A DNA stretch of 64,000 bases from contig NZ_CALSFO010000003.1 in the NCBI RefSeq assembly GCF_943736975.1, positions 62,001 through 126,000 of the forward strand, written 5' to 3'. Positions 1 to 8,873 of the stretch are shown here, piece by piece. A program made the position numbers and the translations under genes. Below the pieces are notes generated by a model, which saw only the letters and a program-made list of their open reading frames with translations, was not told the DNA's origin and made no database searches. Position 1 is the first letter of the stretch. Every line of letters begins with the position of its first letter. Source of the stretch: Streptococcus sp. Marseille-Q0941. Lineage in GTDB: Bacteria; Bacillota; Bacilli; Lactobacillales; Streptococcaceae.

Positions 1-950
1 ATACAGAGTACGGTTTTTCTGCGGAGACGGTAGGAGTTCACCCATCCTTGGTAGAACAATCACCAGATATCGCTCAAGGGGTTAATGAAGCCTTAGAAGT
101 TCGTGGGAATGCGGATCAAGATCCACTTGATTTGATTGGAGCTGGAGACCAAGGTCTCATGTTTGGTTTTGCAGTTGATGAAACTGAAGAACTCATGCCA
201 TTGCCAATCTCACTCAGCCACAAGTTGGTTCGTCGTTTGGCAGAGCTACGTAAGTCTGGTGAAATTAGTTACCTTCGTCCAGACGCTAAATCTCAAGTTA
301 CTGTTGAATATGATGAAAATGACCAACCAGTGCGTGTGGACACTGTCGTTATTTCAACCCAACACGATCCAGAAGTTACTAATGAACAAATCCATGAGGA
401 TGTGATTAACAAGGTTATCAAGGAAGTGATTCCAGCTTCGTATCTTGACGATGAGACTAAATTCTTCATCAATCCAACAGGTCGTTTCGTTATCGGAGGA
501 CCTCAAGGAGACTCAGGTTTGACTGGTCGTAAAATCATCGTGGATACCTATGGTGGTTATTCACGTCACGGTGGTGGTGCCTTCTCTGGTAAGGATGCCA
601 CTAAGGTTGACCGCTCAGCATCTTATGCAGCTCGCTACATTGCTAAAAACATTGTTGCTGCAGGTCTTGCAAAGAAAGCAGAAGTGCAATTGGCTTATGC
701 GATTGGGGTGGCTCATCCTGTATCTGTGCGTATCGATACCTTCGGTACTGGTACAGTAGCAGAAAGCAAGTTGGAACAAGCAGCGCGTCAAATCTTTGAC
801 CTTCGTCCTGCAGGAATTATCCAAATGCTAGACCTCAAACGTCCAATCTACCGTCAAACAGCGGCTTATGGACATATGGGACGTACAGATATTGATCTTC
901 CATGGGAACGCTTGGACAAGGTAGAAGCCTTGAAAGAAGCAGTTAAGTAA
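1..950 (+). CDS. metK: S-adenosylmethionine synthetase, 5'-truncated by window edge
   Basis: Makes S-adenosylmethionine from ATP and methionine in the cytosol. The reading frame is open from base 3, so the start lies outside the window; about 315 residues are visible of a family length near 396. Both family signatures are present: [10 protein letters not shown] near the start of the visible part (about bases 147-176) and the glycine-rich GGGAFSGKD loop (about bases 571-597). The internal TTG at 48 is not the real start because family-conserved sequence continues upstream of it. The gene is followed directly by a strong hairpin terminator. The visible part is intact. Confidence 0.97.
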   Translation, partial: TEYGFSAETVGVHPSLVEQSPDIAQGVNEALEVRGNADQDPLDLIGAGDQGLMFGFAVDETEELMPLPISLSHKLVRRLAELRKSGEISYLRPDAKSQVTVEYDENDQPVRVDTVVISTQHDPEVTNEQIHEDVINKVIKEVIPASYLDDETKFFINPTGRFVIGGPQGDSGLTGRKIIVDTYGGYSRHGGGAFSGKDATKVDRSASYAARYIAKNIVAAGLAKKAEVQLAYAIGVAHPVSVRIDTFGTGTVAESKLEQAARQIFDLRPAGIIQMLDLKRPIYRQTAAYGHMGRTDIDLPWERLDKVEALKEAVK

Positions 951-953
951 CAT

Positions 954-986
954 AAAAAAAGATTGGTTTAAGGACCAATCTTTTTT
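954..986. terminator. Bidirectional terminator between metK and the GNAT pseudogene
   Basis: A seven-pair stem (GATTGGT / ACCAATC, 961-967 with 974-980) is flanked by an A-run on the left and a T-run on the right. It can therefore end both metK (+) and the converging minus-strand gene. Confidence 0.85.
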
Positions 987-989
987 AGT

Positions 990-1627
990 TTAATATTCCT
1001 TATCCAGGATTTTTACAAAAGCCCAGTTTCCAATCGATTTTGTTCCGTATTCTAACATCATAAAATCTAGTAAAGTAAAGTTATTCTTTTTGTAAAAGAA
1101 GACGTTCTTATCAATGCTAGTAATTAGGCCTAAACGTTTGCAGCCTTTGGATTTCAGATAAGGTTCAACGCCTTCTTGTAGAAAAGCACTCCCGATTCCT
1201 TGATTTTGACAAGAAGCGTTTACTCCTAACATCATCAAATACCAATCAAAGTTTCCTGATTTTTTAAGTGCTGTTCAGAGCGCTCAACTAAATCAAGATA
1301 TTTTAAAAGTTTTCTTGGGGTGATGTATCGGAAGAGTTTGTTGACACCATTTAATAGATAGGAAAGAATGGTAAAATCCTTCTGTTGCAAAAGGGCAACT
1401 GCCATGATTTCCCCGTCTTGTTCAGCGACTAGATAGGTCTCTCCTTTGATATAAAGTCTAGTCAGAAGGCTATCCATTAGTTCTAAGAATGCAGGATAAT
1501 ATTCTGGTTTCTTTAAATCATCTTTGATAAGAGTCATGAAAGGGTAGTCCATAAAGGCATCAGCCAAAACTTTCCCAATTTTTTGGTATTCATCTAGTTT
1601 GGCTTCTCTATATACTAATTCTTTCAT
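990..1627 (-). pseudogene. GNAT-family N-acetyltransferase, frameshifted
   Basis: Two minus-strand frames together make one GNAT acetyltransferase. The N-terminal part starts at 1627 (ATG, with AAGGAG six bases upstream, preferred over the ATG at 1642) and is cut off at a TGA about 12 codons past a T-run at 1260-1265 (A-run in the mRNA). The C-terminal half continues in another frame and carries the acetyl-CoA loop (NQGIGSAF). Adding one base to the A-run would restore a continuous frame of about 210 residues. No overlapping frame compensates. It is either a pseudogene, a slippage-prone (phase-variable) gene, or a homopolymer sequencing error. Substrate unknown. Confidence 0.8.
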
Positions 1628-1692
1628 ATCATACTCCTTCATTAAATCTCTCTAACTATTATAACGAAATTTCTTTCATTTTTCGATTAAAG

Positions 1693-1707
1693 TGTGAAAT
1701 TTTCACA
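1693..1707. promoter_or_regulatory. Perfect 15-bp palindrome upstream of the GNAT pseudogene
   Basis: TGTGAAA-T-TTTCACA is a perfect inverted repeat about 30 bp upstream of a minus-strand -10 box (TATAAT, 1658-1663) for the GNAT gene. It looks like a regulator site. It resembles the Rex consensus TTGTGAA-N4-TTCACAA but its arms are one base too close, so I do not assign a regulator. Confidence 0.35.
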
Positions 1708-1747
1708 AAAATGATTTAGAAATTTACACAAGAAAAAAGCATTAAAA

Positions 1748-1774
1748 TACCCCACAGTTTTAACTGTCAGGGTA
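1748..1774 (-). terminator. Probable terminator of the DUF1827 gene
   Basis: The imperfect stem TACCC-ACAGTT / AACTGT-AGGGTA is followed on the minus strand by a T-rich run (ATTTTAATGCTTTTTT). It lies 26 bp past the stop codon of the minus-strand gene at 1800. Confidence 0.5.
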
Positions 1775-1799
1775 GATTAAATGATTTTGTTAGTAGATT

Positions 1800-2099
1800 C
1801 TATCTTGTAGGGATTGAAATCTCAATCAATTTATCAGAATAGAGGGTTTTAATATTTGCCTTATCAATAGCCTGTTGATTAATTTTACGACTGAGGAAAA
1901 ATTCTTGGATTATTTCCATTTCTTTTTCACGGATTGCCCGATGTTTATTGGAAATGAGGATTTCGTAATGAAGTGGAGCCTGAGTAAAAATAACATCTGT
2001 ATTTCCCGCAGAATAAACCTCTACAAGCGTTGCGTCGGTACTTTCTAGCTGACTTTTAACAAGTTGCGAGTGTGAATTTGTAGTATTGATAAGCTTCAT
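1800..2099 (-). CDS. DUF1827 family protein
   Basis: A 99-residue soluble protein that I recognise as the streptococcal/enterococcal DUF1827 family, of unknown function. There is no signal peptide, membrane segment or cysteine motif. The start at 2099 has a strong AGGAGG seven bases upstream, and a minus-strand TATAAT box lies at 2127-2132. It stands alone, with its own promoter and terminator, between two other minus-strand genes. Confidence 0.75.
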   Translation of the reverse strand: MKLINTTNSHSQLVKSQLESTDATLVEVYSAGNTDVIFTQAPLHYEILISNKHRAIREKEMEIIQEFFLSRKINQQAIDKANIKTLYSDKLIEISIPTR

Positions 2100-2162
2100 A
2101 GGGTTTCCTCCTGTATTTCTATGTCTATTATAGCACTTTTTGGGAAATTTGGTAAAGATAGT

Positions 2163-2612
2163 TTAAATTTGATGTTGTTTTTTCCAAGCTTCAATCGCCC
2201 ATTTGTGACTTCCACGTTTTAAGTGAGCAATCGCTTCATCGATTGGGAACCAAGCTAGGTGATTGAAGTCCTCGAGAGGTTTTTGGATTTCTTGATAAGA
2301 AGTAGCTTCATAGAGATAAGCTGGATTGTAGTAGTAGGTGTCACGATGGCTAGAATAAAAGTATTCATCCGCTTGTCCATAGTAGGTGCCAATTTCAGCA
2401 GAAAATCCTAATTCTTCAATCAACTCTCGTTTGAGAGCTTCGAAATGGTTTTCGCCTTCTTCAATTTCACCTCCTGGTAAGAACCATGCACCATTTGGAG
2501 CTTGTACGAGGATAATATTTTCATGATTTGCATCAGGTATGACTGCATAAACGCCATATCTATTTTTGTAGGTTACTCCCTCTATTTTTTCTCCAAATGT
2601 TGGATTTGTCAT
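2163..2612 (-). CDS. Nudix hydrolase
   Basis: 149-residue MutT/Nudix-fold pyrophosphohydrolase. The Nudix box GX5EX7REUXEEXGU is complete at about residues 47-70 (GGEIEEGE...RELIEELGF), so the Mg2+-binding glutamates are present. Family members hydrolyse nucleoside diphosphates linked to another group; this substrate cannot be told from sequence. The ATG at 2612 has GAAGGAG six bases upstream. It has its own near-consensus promoter (TTGACA-N17-TATGAT at 2645-2673), placed inside the loop of the clpE terminator hairpin. Confidence 0.9.
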   Translation of the reverse strand: MTNPTFGEKIEGVTYKNRYGVYAVIPDANHENIILVQAPNGAWFLPGGEIEEGENHFEALKRELIEELGFSAEIGTYYGQADEYFYSSHRDTYYYNPAYLYEATSYQEIQKPLEDFNHLAWFPIDEAIAHLKRGSHKWAIEAWKKQHQI

Positions 2613-2644
2613 AGTTTTCTCCTTCGTGAGTGCGCTTTCTTTCT

Positions 2645-2673
2645 ATCATATTAAAGAATGCTCTTACTGTCAA
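2645..2673 (-). promoter_or_regulatory. Promoter of the Nudix gene
   Basis: On the minus strand TTGACA (2668-2673) and TATGAT (2645-2650) are separated by exactly 17 bp, about 35 bp upstream of the Nudix start codon. It overlaps the clpE terminator hairpin. Confidence 0.75.
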
Positions 2674-2687
2674 GCAAGAACATTCTT
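2654..2687 (-). terminator. Possible clpE terminator hairpin
   Basis: AAGAATG (2654-2660) pairs with CATTCTT (2681-2687), and the inner bases can extend the stem with mismatches. It lies 14 bp past the clpE stop. The T-tract is short, so read-through into the Nudix gene is possible. Confidence 0.45.
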
Positions 2688-2701
2688 TTGTATTCAAGAA
2701 A

Positions 2702-4951
2702 CTAGTCCTTCGACTCAACTGTTTCTGTTTTATTTTTTGACTTAATCATGATTTTACCTTTACTTGTCATGACTGCCTTGAGTTCTTTTTCGCTTGGATT
2801 TTCAAGGTAGTAGTCAGTAATCGCATCTTCGATATAATCCTGAATCGTACGACGTAGTGGACGTGCTCCCATTTTTGGATCGTAGCCAAGGTCTACAAGT
2901 TTTTCTTTAACCTTATCTGTAACATCTAGATGGATGTTGTTGCTTGAGAGTCGTTTATTGACATCATTCAGCATGAGGTCAACGATTTGAAGGAGATTTT
3001 CCTTGCTGAGAGCCTTGAATTCGATAATCCCATCGAAGCGGTTCATAAACTCAGGGCTAAAGAAGTTGCCGAGTTCACCGAGGACAGAGTTGGTACGCCC
3101 TTCTCTAGCTGCACCAAATCCGACGCTTGCTTCAGCTTTGCCTGTACCTGCATTTGAGGTCATGATAATGATGGCATCCTTAAAGCTAACAGTTCGACCT
3201 TGACCATCAGTTAAACGACCATCATCCAAAACTTGAAGGAACATATGCATGACATCTGGATGGGCTTTTTCAACCTCATCCAATAGGATTAGTGAGTAGG
3301 GATTGCGACGCACTTTCTCAGTCAACTGACCTGCTTCATCGTAACCAACATAGCCTGGAGGTGCGCCGACAAGTTTGGCAACACTATGTTTTTCCATGTA
3401 TTCACTCATATCAAAGCGAATCATGCTATCAGCAGAACCAAACAGTTCGATAGCCAGTTGTTTAGAAAGTTCTGTTTTACCGACACCGGTAGGACCAACA
3501 AAGAGGAAGCTACCGATTGGACGGTTTGGAGTTCCAAGACCAACACGGTTACGGCGGATAGCCTTAGCAATCTTATCAACTGCATCATCTTGGCCGATAA
3601 CGTGAGCCTTGAGGTCGTCTGCTAGATTGATGAGTTGAGACTGCTCTTTTTCTTTCAAATCGCCAACTGGAATATTAGTCTTTTGCTCAATAATGTGTTC
3701 AATCGTCTTTTCGCTGATAATCGGAGTATCCTGATCCGTTACTTTTGTTTTTTGCATTTCTTTATATTTAGCAATCTGGTCACGGAAGTAGGCCGCTTTC
3801 TCGAAATCTTCATCTCGAGTTGCTTGGGCCTTGAGATTTTCGGCCTCGATTAAGCGTTGGTCGATTACCTTAGGGTCAACAAAGTTTAGCGTTAAGTTCA
3901 TTTTAGAACCAGCTTCATCTAAGAGGTCAATAGCCTTGTCAGGCAAGAAACGATCTTGGATGTAGCGGTTGGAAAGAGTCGCAGCGGCTTCGATAGCAGC
4001 ATCTGTATATTGAACGTGGTGGTAATCTTCGTATTTTTTTTGAATACCTTTAAGAATAATAATGGTTTCTTCAACCGTTGGTTCATCAACCTTAACAGGT
4101 TGCATCCGACGCTCAAGGGCAGCGTCTTTTTCGATGATGCGGTACTCATTGAGGGTAGTAGCACCAACTAACTGAAGTTCGCCACGAGAAAGGGCAGGTT
4201 TGAGGATATTTCCGGCATCCATATTGCCGTCTCCAGCAGAACCAGCACCAACAATCTCATGAATTTCGTCGATAAAGAGGATGACATCTTTGCGCTGACG
4301 AATTTCTTCCATGAGTTTTTGCATGCGCTCTTCAAACTGTCCACGAATTCCTGTGCCTTGGACAAGACTCACGACGTCTAGGCGAATGACTTCTTTCCCT
4401 TGAAGTTTATGGGGAACGTCACCGTCAACTATTTTCTGAGCGAGGCCCTCAACAACTGCTGTCTTACCAACACCAGGCTCACCGATAAGGACGGGATTAT
4501 TTTTGGTTCTACGGTTGAGAATTTCAATGACACGGATGATTTCTTCGTCACGACCGATAACAGGATCGACATTTCCACGACGGGCAATCTCAGTTATATT
4601 GATCCCGTACTCTTCCAAGAGTCCTTTTTCTTGACTAGGAGGAGGTGTTTGAGCGGGCCCGCGATTTTGGGAACCATAACCATCATTGCCGCCATAACCA
4701 CCACCTGACTGAGTTGGAGGAACATTGTTATTTGAAGAAGGTCTAAAGTTGTTCAGATCGTTAAAGAAGTCTCCAAAGGGATCAAAATCACGGTTGTTTA
4801 AATCTGTAATTCCTTTAAATAAGCTATTGTTAGGATCTGTTTTGATAATTTTGTAGCAATTTTGACAAAGGTCAATTTGCTTTTGTTGTCCATTAAGATT
4901 GGTGTAAAGATGGATCGTTGAGTCATTGATTTTACAATTTTGACAGAGCAT
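2702..4951 (-). CDS. clpE: ATP-dependent Clp protease ATP-binding subunit ClpE
   Basis: HSP100/Clp AAA+ unfoldase that feeds misfolded proteins to ClpP; 749 residues, normal for the family. Visible in order: the ClpE-type N-terminal zinc finger (C3, C6, C29, C32); an N/Q/G-rich linker about residues 60-110; AAA module 1 with Walker [10 protein letters not shown] and Walker [10 protein letters not shown]; a UVR/middle coiled-coil segment ([13 protein letters not shown]); AAA module 2 with Walker [11 protein letters not shown] and Walker [10 protein letters not shown]; and a C-terminal D2-small domain (MGARPLRR). The upstream region carries a CtsR operator, so heat and protein-stress induction is expected. 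It is monocistronic. Confidence 0.98.
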   Translation of the reverse strand: MLCQNCKINDSTIHLYTNLNGQQKQIDLCQNCYKIIKTDPNNSLFKGITDLNNRDFDPFGDFFNDLNNFRPSSNNNVPPTQSGGGYGGNDGYGSQNRGPAQTPPPSQEKGLLEEYGINITEIARRGNVDPVIGRDEEIIRVIEILNRRTKNNPVLIGEPGVGKTAVVEGLAQKIVDGDVPHKLQGKEVIRLDVVSLVQGTGIRGQFEERMQKLMEEIRQRKDVILFIDEIHEIVGAGSAGDGNMDAGNILKPALSRGELQLVGATTLNEYRIIEKDAALERRMQPVKVDEPTVEETIIILKGIQKKYEDYHHVQYTDAAIEAAATLSNRYIQDRFLPDKAIDLLDEAGSKMNLTLNFVDPKVIDQRLIEAENLKAQATRDEDFEKAAYFRDQIAKYKEMQKTKVTDQDTPIISEKTIEHIIEQKTNIPVGDLKEKEQSQLINLADDLKAHVIGQDDAVDKIAKAIRRNRVGLGTPNRPIGSFLFVGPTGVGKTELSKQLAIELFGSADSMIRFDMSEYMEKHSVAKLVGAPPGYVGYDEAGQLTEKVRRNPYSLILLDEVEKAHPDVMHMFLQVLDDGRLTDGQGRTVSFKDAIIIMTSNAGTGKAEASVGFGAAREGRTNSVLGELGNFFSPEFMNRFDGIIEFKALSKENLLQIVDLMLNDVNKRLSSNNIHLDVTDKVKEKLVDLGYDPKMGARPLRRTIQDYIEDAITDYYLENPSEKELKAVMTSKGKIMIKSKNKTETVESKD

Positions 4952-4976
4952 ACCTCTACCTCGTTTCTTTCTTGGC

Positions 4977-5010
4977 TTTGACTAAAAAACAAAGGTCAAA
5001 AATAGTCAAA
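4977..5010 (-). promoter_or_regulatory. CtsR operator of clpE
   Basis: The direct repeat GGTCAAA-AAT-AGTCAAA (4994-5010) fits the known CtsR heptad consensus (A/GGTCAAANANA/GGTCAAA). A third, inverted half-site TTTGACT lies at 4977-4983. The sites sit just downstream of the clpE -10 box, in position to block initiation. Confidence 0.85.
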
Positions 5011-5023
5011 GTTCTTTAGTCTC

Positions 5024-5051
5024 ATTATATCATGATTGAAGGGGAAAGCAA
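5024..5051 (-). promoter_or_regulatory. clpE promoter
   Basis: Minus-strand TTGCTT (5046-5051) and TATAAT (5024-5029) with a 16-bp spacer, about 70 bp upstream of the clpE start. The CtsR heptads begin 13 bp downstream of the -10. Confidence 0.7.
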
Positions 5052-5117
5052 GTAAAAAGATTGAGTCTTAGAATTTATGAACAAAGAATTATATAGATGA
5101 AATAGAGTGATAAAAAG

Positions 5118-5149
5118 AAAAATCCCATTTGTCAGACAAAAAGGATTTT
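5118..5149 (-). terminator. Terminator of the DUF1797 gene
   Basis: Stem AAAATCC...GACAAA-type pairing (5122-5130 with 5137-5148) followed on the minus strand by a T-run. It lies about 45 bp past the stop codon. Confidence 0.65.
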
Positions 5150-5191
5150 CCTAGGTCAAAGCAGGAGTATTCTCCAGCCTCTATAAAACGA

Positions 5192-5422
5192 TTAGTATAA
5201 AAGTTCGTAGATTTCCATCGCAATCAAGTCGATGCTATCAAATGTATACGTTTCACGAGCTTCAACATCACGAAGTGTAAAGAGTGGTCCGTTTTCTTCG
5301 TCGTGGTTAAATGCAACCTCTGCGACAACAACTCCTTCGCGTTCAAAGTTACGTTTTAAGTTACCACCATCTTTTGTCATTGCTTCTAAGCGATTGATGA
5401 TTCTAACTAAATGTGATTCCAT
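5192..5422 (-). CDS. DUF1797 (YkuJ-like) family protein
   Basis: 76-residue acidic soluble protein of the DUF1797 family (Bacillus YkuJ-like), function unknown. GGAGG lies about nine bases upstream of the ATG at 5422. It sits between clpE and a divergent ABC transporter operon as a single-gene unit with its own terminator. No catalytic motif is visible. Confidence 0.8.
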   Translation of the reverse strand: MESHLVRIINRLEAMTKDGGNLKRNFEREGVVVAEVAFNHDEENGPLFTLRDVEARETYTFDSIDLIAMEIYELLY

Positions 5423-5550
5423 TTTGATTCTCCTCCATTTCTTATCTTTACTATTTTACCATAAACAGACTCTACTTGACTAGAAAAAACTTAGATTTCT
5501 CACTATTTCCCTCGTCTTTGAAAATTTATTGAAATTATCAGGTGAGGAGG

Positions 5551-5579
5551 TTGAATTTTTATGCAAAATATGTTATTCT
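5551..5579 (+). promoter_or_regulatory. Promoter of the first amino-acid ABC operon
   Basis: TTGAAT (5551-5556) and TATTCT (5574-5579) with a 17-bp spacer, 45 bp upstream of the chosen permease start. The spacing is ideal; the -10 is imperfect. Confidence 0.5.
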
Positions 5580-5624
5580 TATACAAGCTTTAAGTTTAAA
5601 TTAAATATAGAAAGTAGAGCATCC

Positions 5625-6308
5625 ATGAATTTTTCTTTTTTACCGAAATACCTGCCATATTTTAACTACGGTGCAATTGTTACCATTATCATTTCTATTT
5701 TAGTGGTCTTTTTAGGGACCATTCTAGGAGTGTTGTTGGCCTTTGCACAACGGTCGAAGATTAAGCCACTTGTTTGGTTTGCTAATCTTTACATCTGGGT
5801 CTTCCGTGGGACACCGATGATGGTGCAGATTATGATTGCCTTTGCGTTGATGCATATTAGTGCTCCTACTATTCAAATAGGGATTTTAGATGTTGATCTT
5901 ACTCGCTTGATTCCGGGTATTTTAATTATTTCTATGAATAGTGGTGCTTATGTATCAGAAACCGTTCGTGCTGGGATTAATGCAGTGCCGAAGGGCCAAT
6001 TAGAAGCAGCTTATTCACTAGGGATTCGTCCAAAAAACGCCATGCGCTATGTCATTCTCCCACAAGCTATTCGAAATATTTTACCAGCCTTGGGGAATGA
6101 GTTTATTACCATTATCAAAGATAGCTCGCTCTTGTCAGCAATCGGTGTCATGGAGTTGTGGAATGGAGCTACTACGGTGTCAACAACTACTTACTTACCG
6201 TTAACTCCACTCTTATTTGCAGCCTTTTACTACTTGATTATGACCTCTATCTTGACACTGGCATTAAAAGCTTTTGAAAATCGTATGGGACAAGGAGAGA
6301 AAAAATAA
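5625..6308 (+). CDS. Polar amino-acid ABC transporter permease
   Basis: 227-residue HisMQ-family membrane permease. It has about five hydrophobic segments and the EAA loop that docks the ATPase ([11 protein letters not shown], about residues 125-135). The start at 5625 ([13 protein letters not shown]) is chosen over an in-frame TTG at 5529 because the extra 32 residues match nothing typical of permeases, and a promoter lies between the two. SD is weak (GTAGAG). The stop overlaps the ATPase start (TAATG), so the two are translationally coupled. There is no substrate-binding protein next to it, so that partner must be encoded elsewhere. Substrate unknown; glutamine-type amino acids are usual for the family. 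Confidence 0.88.
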   Translation: MNFSFLPKYLPYFNYGAIVTIIISILVVFLGTILGVLLAFAQRSKIKPLVWFANLYIWVFRGTPMMVQIMIAFALMHISAPTIQIGILDVDLTRLIPGILIISMNSGAYVSETVRAGINAVPKGQLEAAYSLGIRPKNAMRYVILPQAIRNILPALGNEFITIIKDSSLLSAIGVMELWNGATTVSTTTYLPLTPLLFAAFYYLIMTSILTLALKAFENRMGQGEKK

Positions 6309-7042
6309 TGACTGAAACACTTATAAAAATTGAAAATCTTCATAAAAGCTTTGGAAAGAATGAAGTTTTAAAAGGAATTGATCTTGAAATCAAAAAAGGA
6401 GAAGTAGTGGTCATTATCGGACCTTCTGGTAGCGGTAAGTCAACCCTCCTTCGCTCGATGAATCTCCTCGAAGAAGCTACAAAAGGAAAGGTCATCTTTG
6501 AAGGTGTAGACATTACGGATAAGAAAAATGATCTCTTTGCCATGCGTGAAAAGATGGGGATGGTTTTCCAACAATTCAATCTTTTCCCCAATATGACAGT
6601 AATGGAAAATATTACACTCTCTCCTATTAAGACTAAGGGAGAAAGTAAGGAAGTGGCTGCAAAGAGAGCTCATGAGCTCTTGGAAAAGGTTGGTTTACCA
6701 GATAAGGCAGATGCCTATCCACAAAGTTTGTCTGGTGGACAGCAACAGCGTATCGCTATCGCTCGTGGTCTAGCCATGGAACCAGATGTCTTGCTCTTTG
6801 ATGAACCGACTTCTGCTTTAGATCCAGAAATGGTAGGGGAAGTACTGGCAGTTATGCAAGAACTTGCTCAATCTGGCATGACCATGGTTATCGTAACGCA
6901 TGAAATGGGCTTTGCGCGTGAAGTAGCAGACCGTGTCATCTTTATGGCTGATGGTGTTGTTGTCGAAGACGGGACTCCAGAGCAAGTCTTTGAACAAACC
7001 CAAGAACAAAGAACCAAGGACTTTTTGAGTAAGGTTTTGTAA
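6308..7042 (+). CDS. Polar amino-acid ABC transporter ATP-binding protein
   Basis: 244-residue ABC ATPase of the GlnQ/PAAT type. Walker [10 protein letters not shown] (about residues 38-46), Q-loop VFQQFNLF, signature LSGGQQQR, Walker B VLLFDEP and the H-loop THEMGF are all intact. It powers the permease encoded just upstream, with a one-base start/stop overlap. A strong terminator follows, so the operon is two genes. Confidence 0.93.
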   Translation: MTETLIKIENLHKSFGKNEVLKGIDLEIKKGEVVVIIGPSGSGKSTLLRSMNLLEEATKGKVIFEGVDITDKKNDLFAMREKMGMVFQQFNLFPNMTVMENITLSPIKTKGESKEVAAKRAHELLEKVGLPDKADAYPQSLSGGQQQRIAIARGLAMEPDVLLFDEPTSALDPEMVGEVLAVMQELAQSGMTMVIVTHEMGFAREVADRVIFMADGVVVEDGTPEQVFEQTQEQRTKDFLSKVL

Positions 7043-7058
7043 GACTAGAGTCAATTAG

Positions 7059-7081
7059 AAAAGCTCCAACTGGAGCTTTTT
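7059..7081 (+). terminator. Terminator of the first amino-acid ABC operon
   Basis: AAAAGCTCC (from 7059) pairs with GGAGCTTTT (to 7080), with a four-base loop and a T-run. Confidence 0.85.
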
Positions 7082-7142
7082 CTTATAGTTTCAGACTATA
7101 AGGGCTCTTAGGTAAGAAGTGTTAGAATGCCGAACGATTTTT

Positions 7143-7151
7143 TGTTATAAT
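7143..7151 (+). promoter_or_regulatory. Extended -10 promoter of folD
   Basis: TGTTATAAT is an extended -10 element, with a weak -35 (TTAGAA, 7122-7127) 18 bp upstream. It lies inside an upstream in-frame extension of folD, which argues for the start at 7182. Confidence 0.65.
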
Positions 7152-7181
7152 AGAAAATATTTGTTAGAAAAGAGAAAATAC

Positions 7182-8039
7182 ATGACACAGATGATTGATG
7201 GAAAGGCTTTAGCGGCCAAGTTACAAGGACAATTGGCTGAAAAAACGGCTAAACTAAAAGAAGAGACAGGCTTGGTGCCTGGCTTAGTTGTCATTTTAGT
7301 TGGAGAAAATCCAGCCAGCCAAGTTTACGTTCGCAACAAGGAACGTTCAGCTATTGCTGCAGGTTTCCGAAGTGAAGTCGTTCGTGTACCTGAGACCACT
7401 ACTCAAGAGGAATTGTTGGATTTGATTGGCAACTACAATCAAGATCCAGCTTGGCATGGGATTTTGGTACAGCTACCATTGCCAAAACATATAAATGAAG
7501 AAGCTGTTTTATTGGCTATTGACCCTGAGAAGGATGTGGATGGTTTTCATCCGCTCAACATGGGACGCCTTTGGTCTGGTCACCCAGTTATGATTCCTTC
7601 AACTCCTGCAGGAATTATGGAAATGTTTCATGAATATGGGATTGACTTAGAAGGTAAAAATGCGGTCGTCATTGGTCGTTCAAATATTGTTGGGAAGCCT
7701 ATGGCCCAGTTATTGTTAGCTAAAAATGCAACTGTAACCTTGACCCACTCTCGCACCCACAATCTAGCTCAAGTAGCTTCTAAAGCTGATATTCTAGTAG
7801 TAGCTATCGGTCGTGCCAAGTTTGTGACTGCTGATTTTGTGAAGCCTGGTGCGGTTGTCATTGATGTGGGAATGAACCGAGATGAAAATGGCAAGCTCTG
7901 TGGAGATGTTGATTACGATGCTGTTGCACCAATCGCTAGCTATATCACACCGGTCCCTGGTGGAGTTGGACCTATGACTATTACCATGCTGATGGAACAG
8001 ACTTATCAGTCAGCGCTTCGTACACTAAACAAGGACTAG
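7182..8039 (+). CDS. folD: Bifunctional methylene-THF dehydrogenase / methenyl-THF cyclohydrolase FolD
   Basis: Interconverts 5,10-methylene-, methenyl- and 10-formyl-tetrahydrofolate using NADP+, supplying one-carbon units for purine and fMet synthesis. 285 residues, the usual size. Conserved blocks: YVRNKE with the catalytic Tyr/Lys region, the DVDGFHPLN motif, the GRSNIVGKP dinucleotide-binding turn and the C-terminal PGGVGPMTI block. The start at 7182 is used because the -10 promoter lies within the longer frame beginning at 7119. The next gene starts four bases after the stop. Confidence 0.96.
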   Translation: MTQMIDGKALAAKLQGQLAEKTAKLKEETGLVPGLVVILVGENPASQVYVRNKERSAIAAGFRSEVVRVPETTTQEELLDLIGNYNQDPAWHGILVQLPLPKHINEEAVLLAIDPEKDVDGFHPLNMGRLWSGHPVMIPSTPAGIMEMFHEYGIDLEGKNAVVIGRSNIVGKPMAQLLLAKNATVTLTHSRTHNLAQVASKADILVVAIGRAKFVTADFVKPGAVVIDVGMNRDENGKLCGDVDYDAVAPIASYITPVPGGVGPMTITMLMEQTYQSALRTLNKD

Positions 8040-8043
8040 GAAG

Positions 8044-8817
8044 ATGAAATTCGTATTTGATCTAGATGGGACGCTGTCTTTCGACTATATGACCATAGAT
8101 GAGGAGATTAAGCAGGTTCTTTTAAAAGCTGAAGATTACGGGCATGAGGTTGTATTTGCTTCAGCTCGCTCTTATCGGGATTGTTTGGGCTTATTAGGCA
8201 CTGAACTCAGTCAGCGGTTGGTCATAGGTCTGAATGGTGGTGTAGCCTATTATCTGGGGAAAGCTATCTATGAAAGAAATCTCGATGCTAGAGTTTATCA
8301 GGCACTAGTGGGTTATTGCCAGACCTATAATCTCCCTTTCTTTGTGGACGATCGCTTTGACTATAGTGGTCAGATTGTGGAAAAGATTCCATTTATCTCT
8401 AGTGTGGATCCTTTAAAGGTGGCTCGTCATCAGAAACTCGAGGATTTGGGTACTCCTATTAAGGTAGTCGTTTATATGGGAGACCATGAGGATTTACTTG
8501 ATGACCTGATTGGACAGTTAGAAAGACTGGGGCAGGCTCATCTGTCTTATCATGCACATGAAAAGTGTCTTTATGTTAATCCCTTAGATACTCACAAGGC
8601 GACAACTGTTGAAAAGTTGTGTGGAGAGAACTTTATTGCTTTTGGAAATGACCAAAATGATATCGAACTGTTTAAAACGTCTCTTTATTCAGTCCAGATA
8701 GGAGATTTTGCTGGCCTTAGTCCATATGCAGATGAAACGGTTGAGCTAAAAGGAGAACCTTCTCCAGCAGTAGCAGCTAAAATCTTACAGACCTTTGCGG
8801 AATTTAAGGGAAAATAG
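8044..8817 (+). CDS. HAD-superfamily (Cof-type) hydrolase
   Basis: 257-residue Cof-type HAD phosphatase. Motif I FDLDGTLS (residues 5-12) has both catalytic aspartates, and motif IV FGNDQNDIE is near residues 200-208. The cap between them is C2 type. Such enzymes dephosphorylate sugar phosphates or cofactors such as PLP and FMN; the substrate is not predictable. It is four bases downstream of folD and probably co-transcribed with it. Confidence 0.9.
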   Translation: MKFVFDLDGTLSFDYMTIDEEIKQVLLKAEDYGHEVVFASARSYRDCLGLLGTELSQRLVIGLNGGVAYYLGKAIYERNLDARVYQALVGYCQTYNLPFFVDDRFDYSGQIVEKIPFISSVDPLKVARHQKLEDLGTPIKVVVYMGDHEDLLDDLIGQLERLGQAHLSYHAHEKCLYVNPLDTHKATTVEKLCGENFIAFGNDQNDIELFKTSLYSVQIGDFAGLSPYADETVELKGEPSPAVAAKILQTFAEFKGK

Positions 8818-8821
8818 ATAG

Positions 8822-8853
8822 AAGGAGGTCTGAGCCTCCTTTTGTAGTATAAT
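8822..8853 (+). promoter_or_regulatory. Short terminator-like hairpin and -10 box before the NAD(P)HX dehydratase gene
   Basis: AAGGAGG (8822-8828) pairs with CCTCCTT (8835-8841), followed by TTTT, then TATAAT at 8848-8853. The folD-HAD transcript probably ends here and a new one begins for the next gene. Confidence 0.55.
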
Positions 8854-8873
8854 GAAGTGAGAGGAAAAAAACG

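Noticed and set aside
5529..5624. Longer permease start at a TTG
   Set aside because: A promoter lies inside this stretch and the extra residues do not look like a permease N-terminus.
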